Below are positions 26,300 through 37,326 of a stretch of 64,000 nt of DNA, piece after piece (positions within the stretch are counted from its first letter, which is position 1; every line of letters begins with the position of its first letter). The notes under the pieces are model-generated. The model was not told the origin of the DNA. It made no database searches and worked only from the letters and a program-made list of their open reading frames with translations. The position numbers and the translations under genes are program-made. The stretch is taken from contig NZ_AUZM01000034.1 of the NCBI RefSeq assembly GCF_000478195.2, positions 1-64,000 of the forward strand, written 5' to 3'. The DNA comes from Lyngbya aestuarii BL J (GTDB lineage Bacteria > Cyanobacteriota > Cyanobacteriia > Cyanobacteriales > Microcoleaceae).

Positions 26300-29200
26300 T
26301 TAACTCTGAGTTGGTCGTGGAACCCGAATAACAAACTCAGTTCCTTTTCCCAAATTTGATTTCACCTCAATCGATCCCTGATGCTTTTCGACAATAATAG
26401 ACTGTGCGATCGCCAACCCTAATCCCGTTCCTTTCCCTACAGCTTTGGTTGTAAATAAATGCTCAAAAATCTTTTCTTTGACTTCTTCACTCATCCCCTT
26501 ACCATTATCAGCTATGATAATTTTTACGCTTTGATTTTCTAATGAGGTTTGAATGGTAATGCGGTTAGAATTGGCTTGAATCTCAGCAAAACTTAGACCA
26601 ATATTTGATTCATCTAAGGCATCAATGGCATTAGCCAGAATATTCATAAAGACTTGATTGAGTTGCCCTGGAAAACATTGTACTTGAGGTAAGTTCCCGT
26701 AGTTGGTAATTACTTCTATTCCCGGGCGTTGTTGGTTGGCTTTGAGCCGATGTTTAAGAATTAACAGGGTGCTATCAATGCCTTCATGGATGTTAAATGG
26801 TATTTTGTAATCTTTATCTGCACGAGAGAATGTTCTGAGACTGGTACTAATTCCTTTGATGCGCTCGCACCCCACCTGCATTGATGCTAACATTTTGGGC
26901 AAGTCTTCTAAAAGATATTCAATTTCTAATTCTTCGGCTTTTTCGGCAATCTCATCCCCAGGATTCGGGTATTTTTCTTGATAGAGCGCGATAAATTCTG
27001 TGAGGTCTTGGACGGCGGCGATCGCTTCGCTCACATTGCCCGAAATAAAACCAACGGGGTTATTAATTTCATGGGCTACTCCGGACACTAAATTCCCCAA
27101 AGCCGACATTTTTTCGCTTTGAATAAGTTGTAATTGGGCTTGTTGTAAATCGTTTAACGCTTGTTCCAACGCTTGTGATTTTTGCTCCAAGGCAAGTTCT
27201 GCTTTTTTGCGATCGGTAATATCTCGCATCACAACAACGGCGCCAACTTTGTTTCCCGAAGGATCGAAGATTGCTTGTCCACTTGCTAACAAAATTCTCT
27301 GAGAACCCTGCTTTGGTGCAATTACCATTTCGGCATTTTCGACGATTTCCCCTTGCAAGGCACGAAACAAAGGGATTTCTGTGGTTGATAGAGGTGTTTT
27401 ACCATCAGGTTGATAGAGATCGAAGTATTCTGCCCATTGTTCGGGTGGTAATGATTCAATAGGTAAGCCATGAAACTCACGGGTTGCTTTGTTAAATAAG
27501 GTCAACTTCCCACTAGCATCACAAACAACAATGCCATCAGTAATATTGTGAATAATCGCATTTAAAAATTCTCGTTCTTTGGCTAGAGCAGTTTGGGCTT
27601 GCTGGCGTTCCCGCAACGCAACTTGCAGTTGACTAAGCGATTGCTCTAGCTGTTGGGCATACTTCTGGGATTGTTGATAGAGACGAGCATTTTCCAGAGA
27701 AATTGCGGCTTGAGCGCAGAGGAAATTTAAAACCCGCAGGCGATCGCGAGTAAATACCCCACTCACCAGTTGATTTTCTAGGTAAATAATCCCCACCAAA
27801 TTTCCTTGATTAATAATTGGGGTACACAAAACGCTCTGGGGTTGATGAGAGAGCATATATTCCCCAATTAAACCCGGAGTATCTGTTTGGCAATTATCTA
27901 TGACAACTGTTTGTTGAGTATTTTTGACATAATGGATAATATTCAAGGGAATATCTTGATAATTATCTAGTAATTCTTGAGCGAAAATAGTTTGTATTTT
28001 TCCTTGAGTAATTAAGGTCATTGCTTTCACTTGCCAAGTCTGTTCTTGGGGAAGAATGAATACAGCTTTTTTCGCTCCCGAGTTTTCTAAGATAATACGA
28101 TTCAGGCTAGCAATGAGTGTATCTAATTCCAAAGAACTGGAGATAGCTTGAGCGGCTTTGAGTACGCTGGTGAAATCTAGAACATCGGAAATATTGGTGC
28201 TGCTTGTGCTGTTGGTGCGAGTGGACAAGGAAGTTGCATACAAGGCAAGAGTTTCTTTTGGGTTGAAGTTAAATAGTTGTTGTTGCAGGATGGGTTGGAG
28301 TAGTTGAGGGTAGCGTTTTTCTAAGTCGTCAGTTTTGGTTTTTGCACCCCAACGGACGTAACAGTAGTAGGCTTCCTGCATATATCCAGCAGCCACTTTT
28401 TCTTTGCCCCAGTCGAGGTAAAACTTGGCTGCGAGTTCGTTGGCTAACGCTTCTTCCTGGATATAGCCATTTTCTTTAGCGAGTTGAATAGCGCGATCGT
28501 AATATTCTATTGCTTCTATTTTATTGCCAAAAACTCGACATTTTTCTGCTGCAACCAAGTCAAATTTATGCTGAAAATTCATCGGCGCATAAGTTGCCCA
28601 GTCTTTTAGTTTTTCCTGGTTGGCAAGGATGCTTTCACTCATCTGCTGCTGTTCGAGGTCAGAGCGTGTTTTAAACACCGCCAAGTATGTTAGAGATTCA
28701 TAGAAATAAAAAATGGGTACATATAAAAAACCCAGGACAGCATCTAAATATTGTTTTGCTTCTCCACCCTGTCTTATAGCTCCTTCAAAATCGGAAAATA
28801 GATAGGAAATAACCAGTTTATTAATCCACAGCAATGCTAATCCGGTGCGATCGCCTGCCGCTTCCTGTAATGAAAGTTGATGCTGTTCGTTGTAAACTGC
28901 ACCGCTGAATATCGTCACATTCTTAGTTTCCGTATCCCCAATTAAATTGAGCATAATTTGTCGAACTAATCGACTATAAGTTAGGGTGAGAGTTTGTTTG
29001 AGGTGTTTAAGTGCTTCACAATATCCAGCCATTTCCGACTCTAAGTGAGTTAAGTTCTCTCCGGCGAAATAGGAATATAAACCGTAGTTATATGCAGAGT
29101 AGCCAGCAAAAGCCAGTTCGCCCACATCTAAACAACTAGAATAGGCAATTTTTAAGGGGTTTAATGTATCGCGCAGGTGCATTTTCCAATGTCTTGTGTA

Positions 29201-32200
29201 GACGTAGACCATTGATAACGTTTTCCCTTTGAATTCTGAATTTTGTTGATGTGATAGCAGCTCAATGGCTAACTGACCAAATTCATACCCTAATTCAAAG
29301 TTTCCGATCGCAGCACACATTAATACGCCATAAGAAGCATAAGCAAAGGGGGAGGTTAACTGATTACCATAAACAACAGATAGATAAACTTTTTTTAAAA
29401 CCACCAATAAATACAATTGGGGTTCATAGAGATAAGCGACGGGTGCAGCGGATGTCAAAATACGAGAGGCAGCTAGAATATTTACATCTGTTGCTTCTGG
29501 TAAGTTGAGTAATTCCTGTGGTAAACGCCCTGCAATGGTATCGGAGACGGTTTGAAAGGCAGTCTCCACCTCTTCTTGGCTTGGTGTTGCAGGTAGTTCT
29601 ACCCCCAATTGCTTTAAGACGGTGAGTGTTGCTGCGATCGCCTCAGAAAACTGACCTCGAGCAGTTAATGCCGAAATCTTCACTTCATAAATCCTAACCC
29701 GATCGGATGGGGTTTGAGCATACTTAAGAACTTTATGGGCTAAAGTTTCCATTTGTTCTAAATCGCCTGCTAAATAAGCAGTTTCTGTGGCAACTTGATG
29801 CAGTGCTAGGGTCAATTTATACTGACTTTGCCAACAGTTTTCGGCTAGTAAATCAATACCCACCTGGGCATACTTCATTGCCGCGAGATATGCAGTGGCG
29901 ACTTTTGCTTTGCAGCTTGCTATTAGATTAAACTCTGCAAGTTCCTGACGGTCTGTAAACTGGGTAATTAATTCAACTGCAATATTGAGTTGACTAACGA
30001 TTTCAAAAATACGTTCTTCGAGGTGAGTTTCTGGTGTATTATTTCGGAGTAATTGACCGATCTTCAGATGAACGGCTTGTTTCTCATCAGTGGGAATTAA
30101 AGAATAAGCGGCTTGTTGAACGCGATCGTGAAGGAATTTATAACCAACAATCTCAGATTTTTTTGGCAGAACTGCTTGATTAATTTCACCAACATAAAAC
30201 TTATAAACTACATTTTGAGGTAAAATTAATTCTTCTTGCAAAGCATTCCATAAACAAGCCGCAGTTTCTATTTCTGATTGTTCCGAAATTATTGCTAGAG
30301 TTGTTAAATCAAACTGATTCCCAATACAAGCTGCTAACTTGAGAATATTTTGGGTGAAAGATGGTAATTTCTCTAGCTGCAATGCCATAAATTCTACGAC
30401 ATCATCTGTTAGTGCTTGTTGATTTACTTGGGCAATATCGCATTGCCAACAGCCCAACTCCCAATCAAATTTAATCAAACTTTCTTGATATAATACTTTC
30501 AGAAATTGAGTCGCAAAAAATGGATTTCCTTGAGTTTTCTGAAAGACCAATTGTGAAAGGGGTAAGGCTAAATTTTCTCTACATTTAAGTGTGTCAGCGA
30601 CTAACTGATTGATTTGAATTTGACTTAGTGATGCTAAAGTGATTGTATTAATTGTTGCTGCTGTTTTTTGAATTTCACTCAAAGCCAATATTAATGGATG
30701 TGCTGGACTGACTTCATTATCACGGTAGGCACCAATCAATAAAAGATGCTTAGTATTAGCCATTAATAATTGGATTAATTTCAATGATGCTGAGTCTGCC
30801 CATTGTAAATCATCTAAAAACATGACTAATGGATGTTCTGCACTGGTAAAGACTTGAGTAAATTTTTTAAATAATAAGTTAAAGCGATTTTCTGCCGCCG
30901 TGCCTGATAATTCTATGGCAGGTGGTTGTTCACCAATGATTTTTTCTAGTTCAGGAATGACTTCAATAATTACTTGTCCGTTTTCCCCAACAGCCTCTAA
31001 TATTTTATTTTTCCATTGCTGAATTTTAGCATCTTTTTCTGTTAATAATTGCCTCATTAAATCTCGGAAGGCTTGCACAAATGCACTGAAAGGAATATTC
31101 CGTTGAAATTGATCGAATTTGCCTTTAATAAAATAACCCCGTTGTCTGACAATGGGTTTATGAACTTCGTTAACAACTGCCGTTTTGCCAATCCCGGAAA
31201 AACCAGCTACTAGCATCATTTCCGAACCTCCTCCCTTACCTCGGGGGGGATTACTGACTCTTTCAAAAGCTTCTAGAAGGGTTTTGACTTCGGTTTCTCG
31301 TCCGTACAATTTGTCGGGAATAAGGAAGCGATCACTGATATCCCGTTGCCCAATTTCAAAGTCTTTTATCTCACCTGTTTCTTGAAGTTGAGTTAAACAT
31401 TTTTCTAGATCGTATTTTAACCCTAATGCACTTTGATAGCGATCTTCAGTATTTTTAGCCATTAATTTACTGACTATCTTTGATAGTACAGGTGGAATTT
31501 CTGAATTAATTTCATGTACTAAAGGTAATATTTTTGCTAGATGACAATGTACTAATTCCATTGGGTCATTTGATTCAAATGGCAATTCTCCTATGAGTAA
31601 TTCATAGAAAGTTACACCCAAAGAATAAAAATCTGTCCGATAATCAATTCCTCGATTCATTCTCCCAGTTTGTTCAGGAGAAATATAAGCCAGTGTTCCT
31701 TCTAATACATTTGGATTATCGATTTCTGGGATTTCTTTAGGTAATTGAGAAGAAATGCTAAAGTCAATCAACTTTATTTGTAAGGTTTCAGGTTGAATAA
31801 GAATATTAGCGGGTTTAATATCTTTATGAATTATTCGCTCCCGATACAAAATTTCTAGGGCATCACAAAGGGAAATTGCTATTTTTAAAAAGTCTTGTAG
31901 CGATGTTAACTTTCCCCCAAGTTCCCATTCTTTTAAGGAAACTCCTCCAAAGTCTTCCATCACCAATACATAACTATTTTTATAGGATTCTAGGCTATAG
32001 GTTTTGATAATCAGGGGTGAATGGAGATTTTTGGCAATGGTATATTGATTACGAAATTGTACCAGTTCGTTAAAACTGGGATAGGGATTTTTCAGCAGTT
32101 TAATGACTACAGGTAATTGATCGATATTCCGAATCGCCCGATACACGATTGTGCGACTACCTGAATAAATAGTTTCTGCGATCTGATAGCCAGGAATTTG

Positions 32201-32242
32201 AATTGTTGTCTTTGCGTGACTGTTTTGAGTTGAGTTATTCAT
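26300..32242 (-). CDS. Trifunctional Ser/Thr kinase - AAA ATPase - GAF - PAS - histidine kinase
   Basis: A 1980-residue signalling protein of the HstK-like type known in filamentous cyanobacteria. In order: a Ser/Thr kinase (about 18-285; K48, catalytic HKD 139-141, DFS instead of DFG at 160-162, SPEQ in the activation segment); a STAND/AAA_16 ATPase with Walker A GFSGIGKT (347-354) and Walker [12 protein letters not shown]; a long helical TPR-like region; a GAF domain (about 1370-1520); a coiled coil and PAS domain (about 1550-1680); and a histidine kinase with H1724 in [14 protein letters not shown] and [10 protein letters not shown]. All catalytic elements of both kinases seem present. It stands alone with a 412-base upstream region and probably integrates several signals. 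Confidence 0.93.
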   Translation of the reverse strand: MNNSTQNSHAKTTIQIPGYQIAETIYSGSRTIVYRAIRNIDQLPVVIKLLKNPYPSFNELVQFRNQYTIAKNLHSPLIIKTYSLESYKNSYVLVMEDFGGVSLKEWELGGKLTSLQDFLKIAISLCDALEILYRERIIHKDIKPANILIQPETLQIKLIDFSISSQLPKEIPEIDNPNVLEGTLAYISPEQTGRMNRGIDYRTDFYSLGVTFYELLIGELPFESNDPMELVHCHLAKILPLVHEINSEIPPVLSKIVSKLMAKNTEDRYQSALGLKYDLEKCLTQLQETGEIKDFEIGQRDISDRFLIPDKLYGRETEVKTLLEAFERVSNPPRGKGGGSEMMLVAGFSGIGKTAVVNEVHKPIVRQRGYFIKGKFDQFQRNIPFSAFVQAFRDLMRQLLTEKDAKIQQWKNKILEAVGENGQVIIEVIPELEKIIGEQPPAIELSGTAAENRFNLLFKKFTQVFTSAEHPLVMFLDDLQWADSASLKLIQLLMANTKHLLLIGAYRDNEVSPAHPLILALSEIQKTAATINTITLASLSQIQINQLVADTLKCRENLALPLSQLVFQKTQGNPFFATQFLKVLYQESLIKFDWELGCWQCDIAQVNQQALTDDVVEFMALQLEKLPSFTQNILKLAACIGNQFDLTTLAIISEQSEIETAACLWNALQEELILPQNVVYKFYVGEINQAVLPKKSEIVGYKFLHDRVQQAAYSLIPTDEKQAVHLKIGQLLRNNTPETHLEERIFEIVSQLNIAVELITQFTDRQELAEFNLIASCKAKVATAYLAAMKYAQVGIDLLAENCWQSQYKLTLALHQVATETAYLAGDLEQMETLAHKVLKYAQTPSDRVRIYEVKISALTARGQFSEAIAATLTVLKQLGVELPATPSQEEVETAFQTVSDTIAGRLPQELLNLPEATDVNILAASRILTSAAPVAYLYEPQLYLLVVLKKVYLSVVYGNQLTSPFAYASYGVLMCAAIGNFELGYEFGQLAIELLSHQQNSEFKGKTLSMVYVYTRHWKMHLRDTLNPLKIAYSSCLDVGELAFAGYSAYNYGLYSYFAGENLTHLESEMAGYCEALKHLKQTLTLTYSRLVRQIMLNLIGDTETKNVTIFSGAVYNEQHQLSLQEAAGDRTGLALLWINKLVISYLFSDFEGAIRQGGEAKQYLDAVLGFLYVPIFYFYESLTYLAVFKTRSDLEQQQMSESILANQEKLKDWATYAPMNFQHKFDLVAAEKCRVFGNKIEAIEYYDRAIQLAKENGYIQEEALANELAAKFYLDWGKEKVAAGYMQEAYYCYVRWGAKTKTDDLEKRYPQLLQPILQQQLFNFNPKETLALYATSLSTRTNSTSSTNISDVLDFTSVLKAAQAISSSLELDTLIASLNRIILENSGAKKAVFILPQEQTWQVKAMTLITQGKIQTIFAQELLDNYQDIPLNIIHYVKNTQQTVVIDNCQTDTPGLIGEYMLSHQPQSVLCTPIINQGNLVGIIYLENQLVSGVFTRDRLRVLNFLCAQAAISLENARLYQQSQKYAQQLEQSLSQLQVALRERQQAQTALAKEREFLNAIIHNITDGIVVCDASGKLTLFNKATREFHGLPIESLPPEQWAEYFDLYQPDGKTPLSTTEIPLFRALQGEIVENAEMVIAPKQGSQRILLASGQAIFDPSGNKVGAVVVMRDITDRKKAELALEQKSQALEQALNDLQQAQLQLIQSEKMSALGNLVSGVAHEINNPVGFISGNVSEAIAAVQDLTEFIALYQEKYPNPGDEIAEKAEELEIEYLLEDLPKMLASMQVGCERIKGISTSLRTFSRADKDYKIPFNIHEGIDSTLLILKHRLKANQQRPGIEVITNYGNLPQVQCFPGQLNQVFMNILANAIDALDESNIGLSFAEIQANSNRITIQTSLENQSVKIIIADNGKGMSEEVKEKIFEHLFTTKAVGKGTGLGLAIAQSIIVEKHQGSIEVKSNLGKGTEFVIRVPRPTQS

Positions 32243-32654
32243 GGTGATCCGGGTTGAAACCTTAATTAGTCAGTATTTTTTTAAGAGGTTTGAATGGAGG
32301 GGAAAATGTTAACTTTTCTTTAAGTTTCTTTAGATAAAGTAATAATAAATTCCGTTCCTTCTCCTAAATACTGTTAACTAATGTTAATATTCTTCATCCC
32401 CAATCCTAAAATTAGGGACTATTAAGTCAATTATACTTTCTCTAATTTTTCAACTCTAAAAAAGTTTCTATTGATAGCAATCACAGAACTTACTCACTTC
32501 TGATCGCTATATTAATAAATGTTAACATCAATCAATGTATATTTTTTGTGAAGTTTTGGCGCAAAGTAACGAATAAGCCAATCAGTGAGCAATTGCTTCT
32601 AATTGGCTTTCCCTGTTTGCTATTTTTTGATTAAACGTTTGTTAAGTTTTTGTT
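32243..32654. other. Intergenic region upstream of the giant kinase gene
   Basis: These 412 AT-rich bases separate the kinase start from the VOC gene stop. The only structure I see is the stem-loop at 32575-32609. The kinase promoter should lie in the lower-numbered part. No open frame is convincing. Confidence 0.5.
32575..32609. other. 8-bp stem-loop, possibly a transcription end
   Basis: AAGCCAAT (32575-32582) pairs perfectly with ATTGGCTT (32602-32609) around a 19-base loop. It lies 45 bases after the stop of the minus-strand VOC gene. No T-run follows on the minus strand, so a rho-independent function is not certain. Confidence 0.4.
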
Positions 32655-33248
32655 CTAATTCTTGACTTCAGACATTTCTAGTACACGTCCCTCTAAATCT
32701 TTCACCAAAAAATTAAGGGGTCTTTCACTACGAATTTTAAACTTGAGTCCGCGTGTTTGTACTCGCATTAAAATTTGCTCTAAACAGTCATGATCAAAGC
32801 AAACATGACGATCACGATTCTTTGTCCCGTAGCTTGCACCGCTAATGATATGTAACTGAGTATTTTTCATCAGTTGATACCATAAACCTTCAGAAGCACC
32901 GAGATCAGACGGATTGCTGGCAGAACCGCCAACTGTGGTAGACATATACAGGGGATCGATTCCTGTTGCTCCTAAAGTTTGTTCATAGTTGTAATAATAA
33001 TGCAGAGGAACATCGGCAACGGGCAAATCGAGCAAACCCTCATAGAATTGCCGAGCAACGTTGAGATCGCTCACCATGATTGTATGTACTTTTGGCGCAC
33101 TGGTGAGAAACATCCACATGGCACCTGCATAGGCCGCAAGCAGCATGACCATCACGCCTTGAGTGGATAAAATACTGTCAAGTGCGGGGAAAAAAGCACT
33201 CAAGGGTAAATGGGGCAGCGAAAAATCAATGAGACGAATGGCTAGCAT
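32655..33248 (-). CDS. Glyoxalase/VOC-superfamily protein with hydrophobic N-terminus
   Basis: A 197-residue protein. Residues 1-50 form an unusual hydrophobic leader, including LSTQGVMVMLLAAYAGAMWMFLT, which may anchor it in the membrane. The rest is a vicinal-oxygen-chelate domain: KVHTIMVSDLNVARQFYEGLLDLPV (about 53-77) is the typical first beta-alpha unit, and RHVCFDHDCLEQILMRVQTRG and FLVKDLEGRVLEMSEV match the second module, with the terminal Glu as possible metal ligand. The reaction is not identifiable. ATG 33248 is followed by no better alternative, although removal of the leader would give a normal-length VOC protein. Confidence 0.72.
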   Translation of the reverse strand: MLAIRLIDFSLPHLPLSAFFPALDSILSTQGVMVMLLAAYAGAMWMFLTSAPKVHTIMVSDLNVARQFYEGLLDLPVADVPLHYYYNYEQTLGATGIDPLYMSTTVGGSASNPSDLGASEGLWYQLMKNTQLHIISGASYGTKNRDRHVCFDHDCLEQILMRVQTRGLKFKIRSERPLNFLVKDLEGRVLEMSEVKN

Positions 33249-33447
33249 GAATGATACAAAAATAAACTAGACTTAACAGTAGGGTCGGGACTGAAACTGA
33301 AGCCTAAATGTTAGGCTAGTTCTAATGTTAACAAAAAGTTATCCAAACACTCCCCGACAGGCTTTCTTGTTTAAACTATTGACAAATATTTATAAATATG
33401 TTAATAATCAGGCTTTTAAAGAACAATCAGGATTGAGATTGGAGTGA

Positions 33448-33885
33448 ATGTCAGAGAATCTAATTCACATTTTTGTCTATGGTACACTCAAACCAGGTGA
33501 ATGCAATTATCAACGCTATTGCGCCCGTCGAGTGGTTCAGGAACGTCTGGCGATCGCTGAGGGCAAACTTTTCAATTTATCGTTAGGCTATCCAGGGATG
33601 ACGGAGGGAATCTGTTGGGTTTCGGGTGTGGTTCTCTCATTCCCAGATCCCTCGATTTTTGAGGATTTAGACTGTTTAGAAGACTATCAACCCCATCGTC
33701 CTCCCGAACAAAACGAATACCAACGCCAAGAAATTCAAACCTATACACCCGACAAACACCCCTTAGAAGTAGCGTGGGTTTATCGGATGAATCCAGCTAA
33801 AATTCAACAGTATCAAGGCGTTTATCTTCCGGGTGGAAATTGGAGTTCTCAAATCCAAAACAGAAGAAGCTCAAAGGGAAGATAG
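33448..33885 (+). CDS. Gamma-glutamylcyclotransferase-like (GGCT/AIG2) protein
   Basis: A 145-residue single-domain protein of the GGCT/AIG2-like fold. The N-terminal substrate-binding loop FVYGTLKPGECNY (about 9-21) is characteristic, and EDLDCLEDY in the middle provides the acidic residues expected near the active site. Family members cleave gamma-glutamyl amines or peptides with formation of 5-oxoproline; the substrate here is unknown. ATG 33448 follows GGAG (33440-33443) closely. It stands alone between divergent VOC and convergent anti-sigma genes. Confidence 0.87.
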   Translation: MSENLIHIFVYGTLKPGECNYQRYCARRVVQERLAIAEGKLFNLSLGYPGMTEGICWVSGVVLSFPDPSIFEDLDCLEDYQPHRPPEQNEYQRQEIQTYTPDKHPLEVAWVYRMNPAKIQQYQGVYLPGGNWSSQIQNRRSSKGR

Positions 33886-33914
33886 ACTGAGAAGACCTCT
33901 AAACTTCCCGACTT

Positions 33915-34490
33915 TTATTGAGGGTTAGAAATTAGCGGCTTTGGAATCTCAATAATCGGTTGATTGACCGTTATACTTGCTGCATCGGAGCGAACAATGG
34001 GAATAATCGGTTCATTCAGGGCAATTTTGAGGGGTTCAGGATCAGAACTTGGTCGAGAAGCAAACTGGGGAATGCGAGAAAAATTACCGAACGTTACACT
34101 AGAAATTGTCGCCACAAACAAAGCCGCAATTGCTGTTCCCCCCCAAGCAACCCGACGATAAGTCGTGCGACGATCAACTTTTTCAAAAACCGCTTCAGCA
34201 AGGTCCGCAGTCGCCGTTTGTTGAGCCGTGGGTACAGGTAGACTCTGCCACTGAGAACTAAGCTGGAGTAATTGCTGATAGCAACTTTTCACTTGAGGAT
34301 CAGTCGCTAACCATTGTTCGACTTGGCGGCGTTCTTTTGGGTTCGCCTCACCATCAATATAGGAACTGAGCAGTTCATAATGATAATCGCTCAGATCACC
34401 GTCTGACGGATGTTGCATTTGTTCTTCCGTATTAAATGCTGAGTTAGAGTTTATTTCCTGATGGTTATTAGACTCAAAATTAGGCTTCAT
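33915..34490 (-). CDS. Membrane anti-sigma factor (putative partner of SigG)
   Basis: A 191-residue protein directly downstream of the ECF sigma gene. Residues 35-105 form an RseA/zinc-finger-like anti-sigma domain with the motif LLSSYIDGEANPKERRQVEQW, but the classical HxxxCxxC zinc ligands are missing: only C70 is seen. One membrane helix (about 114-135) is followed by a 55-residue Pro/Ile-rich extracytoplasmic tail. The layout is that of a membrane anti-sigma factor that sequesters its sigma until envelope or oxidative stress. ATG 34490 has GGAGG (around 34498-34502) at 8 bases. The gap to sigG is 171 bases, so a separate promoter is possible. Confidence 0.82.
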   Translation of the reverse strand: MKPNFESNNHQEINSNSAFNTEEQMQHPSDGDLSDYHYELLSSYIDGEANPKERRQVEQWLATDPQVKSCYQQLLQLSSQWQSLPVPTAQQTATADLAEAVFEKVDRRTTYRRVAWGGTAIAALFVATISSVTFGNFSRIPQFASRPSSDPEPLKIALNEPIIPIVRSDAASITVNQPIIEIPKPLISNPQ

Positions 34491-34661
34491 AGTAACACCT
34501 CCCCGTAAACTTTAGGTGAATGCAATTCAAATCATTGGATGAATCTGTTGTTTGTGAAAATGGGGGAGAAACGCGCTTTAGAGATGCATTTCTGGTTTTA
34601 ACACTGTTATTAAATAGTGTATCAGTCTCAAATTCTGACCACCTGAGATTCACAGGTTTTC

Positions 34662-35321
34662 CTAACTATTTAGATAAGGTTGTAACTGACTTTGTAGCCG
34701 TTGACGCGCCCGAGCAATTCTAGATTTCACAGTTCCGAGAGAAACCCCTGTAATTTCAGCAATTTCTTCGTAAGCTAGACCTTCAATTTCTCGCAAAACA
34801 ATCGTTGTGCGAAAGACTTCCGGTAAATCAGCGATCGCCTCATTGAGACAATCATAAAATTCTCGCGTACTGAGATCATCATCAGGGCCTGGAAGTTCGG
34901 CCGGAATTTCCCACTCGACTTCACCATCATCAATACAACGAGGTGCATCAAGCGACAGAGGGGGTTTAACCCGTTTACGCTTGCGGAGTTCATCGTAAAA
35001 TAGGTTGGTTGCAATTCGACTCAACCAGCCCCGAAATTTAGCGGGTTCTTGTAGGCGTTTGATATTGCGATAAACGCGAATCCAAATTTCTTGAGCCAAA
35101 TCAGAACGATCTTGCCAATCAGGAGCCAAATGGTACAATACCTTATCGACATGAACTTGATACCGACGCAAAAGTTCAGTAAAAGCTGCTCGATCAGGCT
35201 GTACTCCTTCCTGACATCGCAAGATTAAGTCATAGTTGGAGAGCTTATCAGGGGGCAATAGCACTTCTTGAAGAACGGTCACCTCAGCCGCAGACCAGGA
35301 TATAGATATAGTTTCGCTCAT
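34662..35321 (-). CDS. sigG: ECF RNA polymerase sigma factor SigG
   Basis: A 219-residue ECF (group 4) sigma factor. Region 2 covers about residues 45-115 (FTELLRRYQVHVDKVLYHLA, then DLAQEIWIRVYRNI and FRGWLSRIATNLFYDELRKR), and region 4 covers about 155-215 (LREIEGLAYEEIAEITGVSL then GTVKSRIARARQRL). The acidic insert between them (DDGEVEWEIPAELPGPDDDLS) and overall sequence resemble cyanobacterial SigG. It redirects RNA polymerase to stress genes and is probably held inactive by the membrane protein encoded next. ATG 35321 is the start. Confidence 0.92.
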   Translation of the reverse strand: MSETISISWSAAEVTVLQEVLLPPDKLSNYDLILRCQEGVQPDRAAFTELLRRYQVHVDKVLYHLAPDWQDRSDLAQEIWIRVYRNIKRLQEPAKFRGWLSRIATNLFYDELRKRKRVKPPLSLDAPRCIDDGEVEWEIPAELPGPDDDLSTREFYDCLNEAIADLPEVFRTTIVLREIEGLAYEEIAEITGVSLGTVKSRIARARQRLQSQLQPYLNS

Positions 35322-35397
35322 ATTATGGAACTTGGCTCATCAAACATTCCCTTTCACTAGACGTCTACCCAGTTCCGAATGTTCCAAAAATTTTGAT

Positions 35398-35901
35398 TCA
35401 GGGTTCAGGTTCACAGTCAGTCTGACAAGCCCCAATACTCACCCAACTACTCGATCCATCTACCCAATGCTCTTTTTTCCAAATCGGAGCATTGTGTTTG
35501 AGGGTATCAATCGCATATTGACAAGCTTCAAACGCTTCACGACGATGGGGACAACCGACGGCTACCAATACACTAATTTCCCCAACTCGTAAGCGCCCGA
35601 TACGATGATGAATCGCAACCTGACTCACTTGGGGCCAGTTGTGGCGAATTTCAGCCGCTATCCCCTCAAACACTCGTATTGCCATCGGTTGGTAAGCCTG
35701 ATATTCTAGAGCTTCTACCGCTTGACCCTCGGTATTGTTGCGAACCATTCCACTCATAACCACCACTGCACCATTAGCGGGTTCATCTACTAATGCGTAG
35801 ATTTCTTCGATGGACAGAGGGGCTAGGGTAATCGCAAAATGATCGGGGGATGAGATCAATTGAGAAGAAGCTTGAATGGTCAGGCTAGAATTAAACATCA
35901 C
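35398..35901 (-). CDS. moaE: Molybdopterin synthase catalytic subunit MoaE
   Basis: A 167-residue MoaE, which transfers sulphur from the thiocarboxylated MoaD to precursor Z to form molybdopterin. Recognisable blocks are GAVVVMSGMVRNNTEGQAV, the conserved LEYQAYQPMA, IHHRIGRLRVGE, GCPHRREAFEACQYAID, and the active-site lysines in LKHNAPIWKKEHW. An N-terminal extension of about 25 residues precedes the domain, and the internal ATGs make the exact start unsure. No other moa gene is nearby. Molybdopterin enzymes such as nitrate reductase need it. Confidence 0.94.
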   Translation of the reverse strand: MMFNSSLTIQASSQLISSPDHFAITLAPLSIEEIYALVDEPANGAVVVMSGMVRNNTEGQAVEALEYQAYQPMAIRVFEGIAAEIRHNWPQVSQVAIHHRIGRLRVGEISVLVAVGCPHRREAFEACQYAIDTLKHNAPIWKKEHWVDGSSSWVSIGACQTDCEPEP

Positions 35902-35967
35902 TGCTATCGTTGAACATCTATCTATCTGTTTTTACACAAATAGTCTATTGCCACAATAACTGATGAT

Positions 35968-37107
35968 TTATTCCCTGGCTTCCCCCTCTGAGTTGAGATC
36001 TAAACTTGAGTGTTGTTGTACTTGACTTTCTTGTTTAGCGATCTCTTGATCCGCGATTTCCAATAATTCCGGGATAGTCACAAACCGATAGCCTTTTTCT
36101 TTGAGTTCAGCAATAATATCGGGTAACGCTTTTACCGTGTGTGAACGATTTCCCCCGCCATCATGCAACAACACAATGCGACCCGGTTTGATCGAACCGA
36201 GAACATTACTCTTAATACTAGAAGCTGAACTTCTCCAGTCTTTAGAATCAGATGACCACATAATATTCACGTAGTCTCGGGAGAAAGCATAATCGACTAA
36301 ACCGTTATCTTCTACTCCACCCGGTGGACGAAAAATAGTCGTATTAATACCGACTAATTCTTCAATCAAATCTGCTGTCTCTTCAATTTCTTTAGCAGCA
36401 GCAGAGCGACTATGTTTGTGATAACGATGATTCCAAGTATGATTAGCAACGACATGACCATCGGCTGCAACTTTTTTGCCAATCTCTTTGTAATTGTTTA
36501 AAGCTTGACCGACCCAAAAAAACGTCGCTTTAATATTGTTTTCTTTGAGAATATCTAAAATTTGTTCTGTTGTTTTTGGCCAGGGACCATCATCAAAGGT
36601 CAACGCGATCACTTTTTCATCGGTATTAAGATCGACATATTTAATTGTTTTTCCTTTGAAACGATCAGGTATAGTATTGTCAAATCGTTGAGCCTTGAGC
36701 CGACTAATTGCGGTTTGTACACCCTCAACCCGTTGAGTCATCGCTTGTCCAACACTGGGTAATTCTCTCGGATTAATTGGAGTTGATGATCCCCGAGGTA
36801 AGCTAGACTCTTGACGTTCCTGCTGATTGGGACTCTCGGATAACGGATCAGAAGATTGTTCGGAAACAGGGGAGACAGGCGCTTCTTGAGCGGAGTTTTC
36901 CTCTGGTTTTTGAGGGGATTCTAGACTAGGCGTAACTATTTCAGGTGAGGACTGAGGTGCCATCTGCACCTGAACTTGACGAGTTGTACGCAGATTCCAA
37001 GGCAACATTACGCCGATCATAAAACTTCCCACAGCCGAAATCAATGCAAAACGAGTGATCCGTTGCTGTTGCTGTTGCTGGCGACTTAAACTCGGGTTTT
37101 GTACCAC
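35968..37107 (-). CDS. Polysaccharide deacetylase (NodB domain), membrane-anchored
   Basis: A 379-residue protein with an N-terminal signal anchor (about 17-35), a Pro/Ser/Glu-rich extracytoplasmic linker of about 100 residues and a CE4 NodB domain (about 160-355). Catalytic motifs are intact: TFDDGPWP (motif 1), HTWNHRYH (motif 2, metal-binding His), RPPGG (motif 3) and IVLLHDGGGNR (motif 5). It probably removes N-acetyl groups from peptidoglycan or an exopolysaccharide outside the cell. ATG 37107. A deleted relative lies at 63554-63839, whose C-terminus is recognisably similar to this one. Confidence 0.92.
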   Translation of the reverse strand: MVQNPSLSRQQQQQQRITRFALISAVGSFMIGVMLPWNLRTTRQVQVQMAPQSSPEIVTPSLESPQKPEENSAQEAPVSPVSEQSSDPLSESPNQQERQESSLPRGSSTPINPRELPSVGQAMTQRVEGVQTAISRLKAQRFDNTIPDRFKGKTIKYVDLNTDEKVIALTFDDGPWPKTTEQILDILKENNIKATFFWVGQALNNYKEIGKKVAADGHVVANHTWNHRYHKHSRSAAAKEIEETADLIEELVGINTTIFRPPGGVEDNGLVDYAFSRDYVNIMWSSDSKDWRSSASSIKSNVLGSIKPGRIVLLHDGGGNRSHTVKALPDIIAELKEKGYRFVTIPELLEIADQEIAKQESQVQQHSSLDLNSEGEARE

Positions 37108-37326
37108 ACTATTTCTCCTTCACACCTAAAAACTTAACTTCAAGGATGATACCTTGATTAAAAACTCAGATTGACCCTGATACACTCCGGAAAAGTGAAT
37201 TTGCATTAATATAATATATTGGTTAAAATGTCAAGCATTAAAATTCTGTCCTTAGAGGGTTACGCCAGCAGAAGCAAATCACTTCTCTAAGATATTAGGG
37301 CAAATTTGGGTGAATCTGTCAAAATT

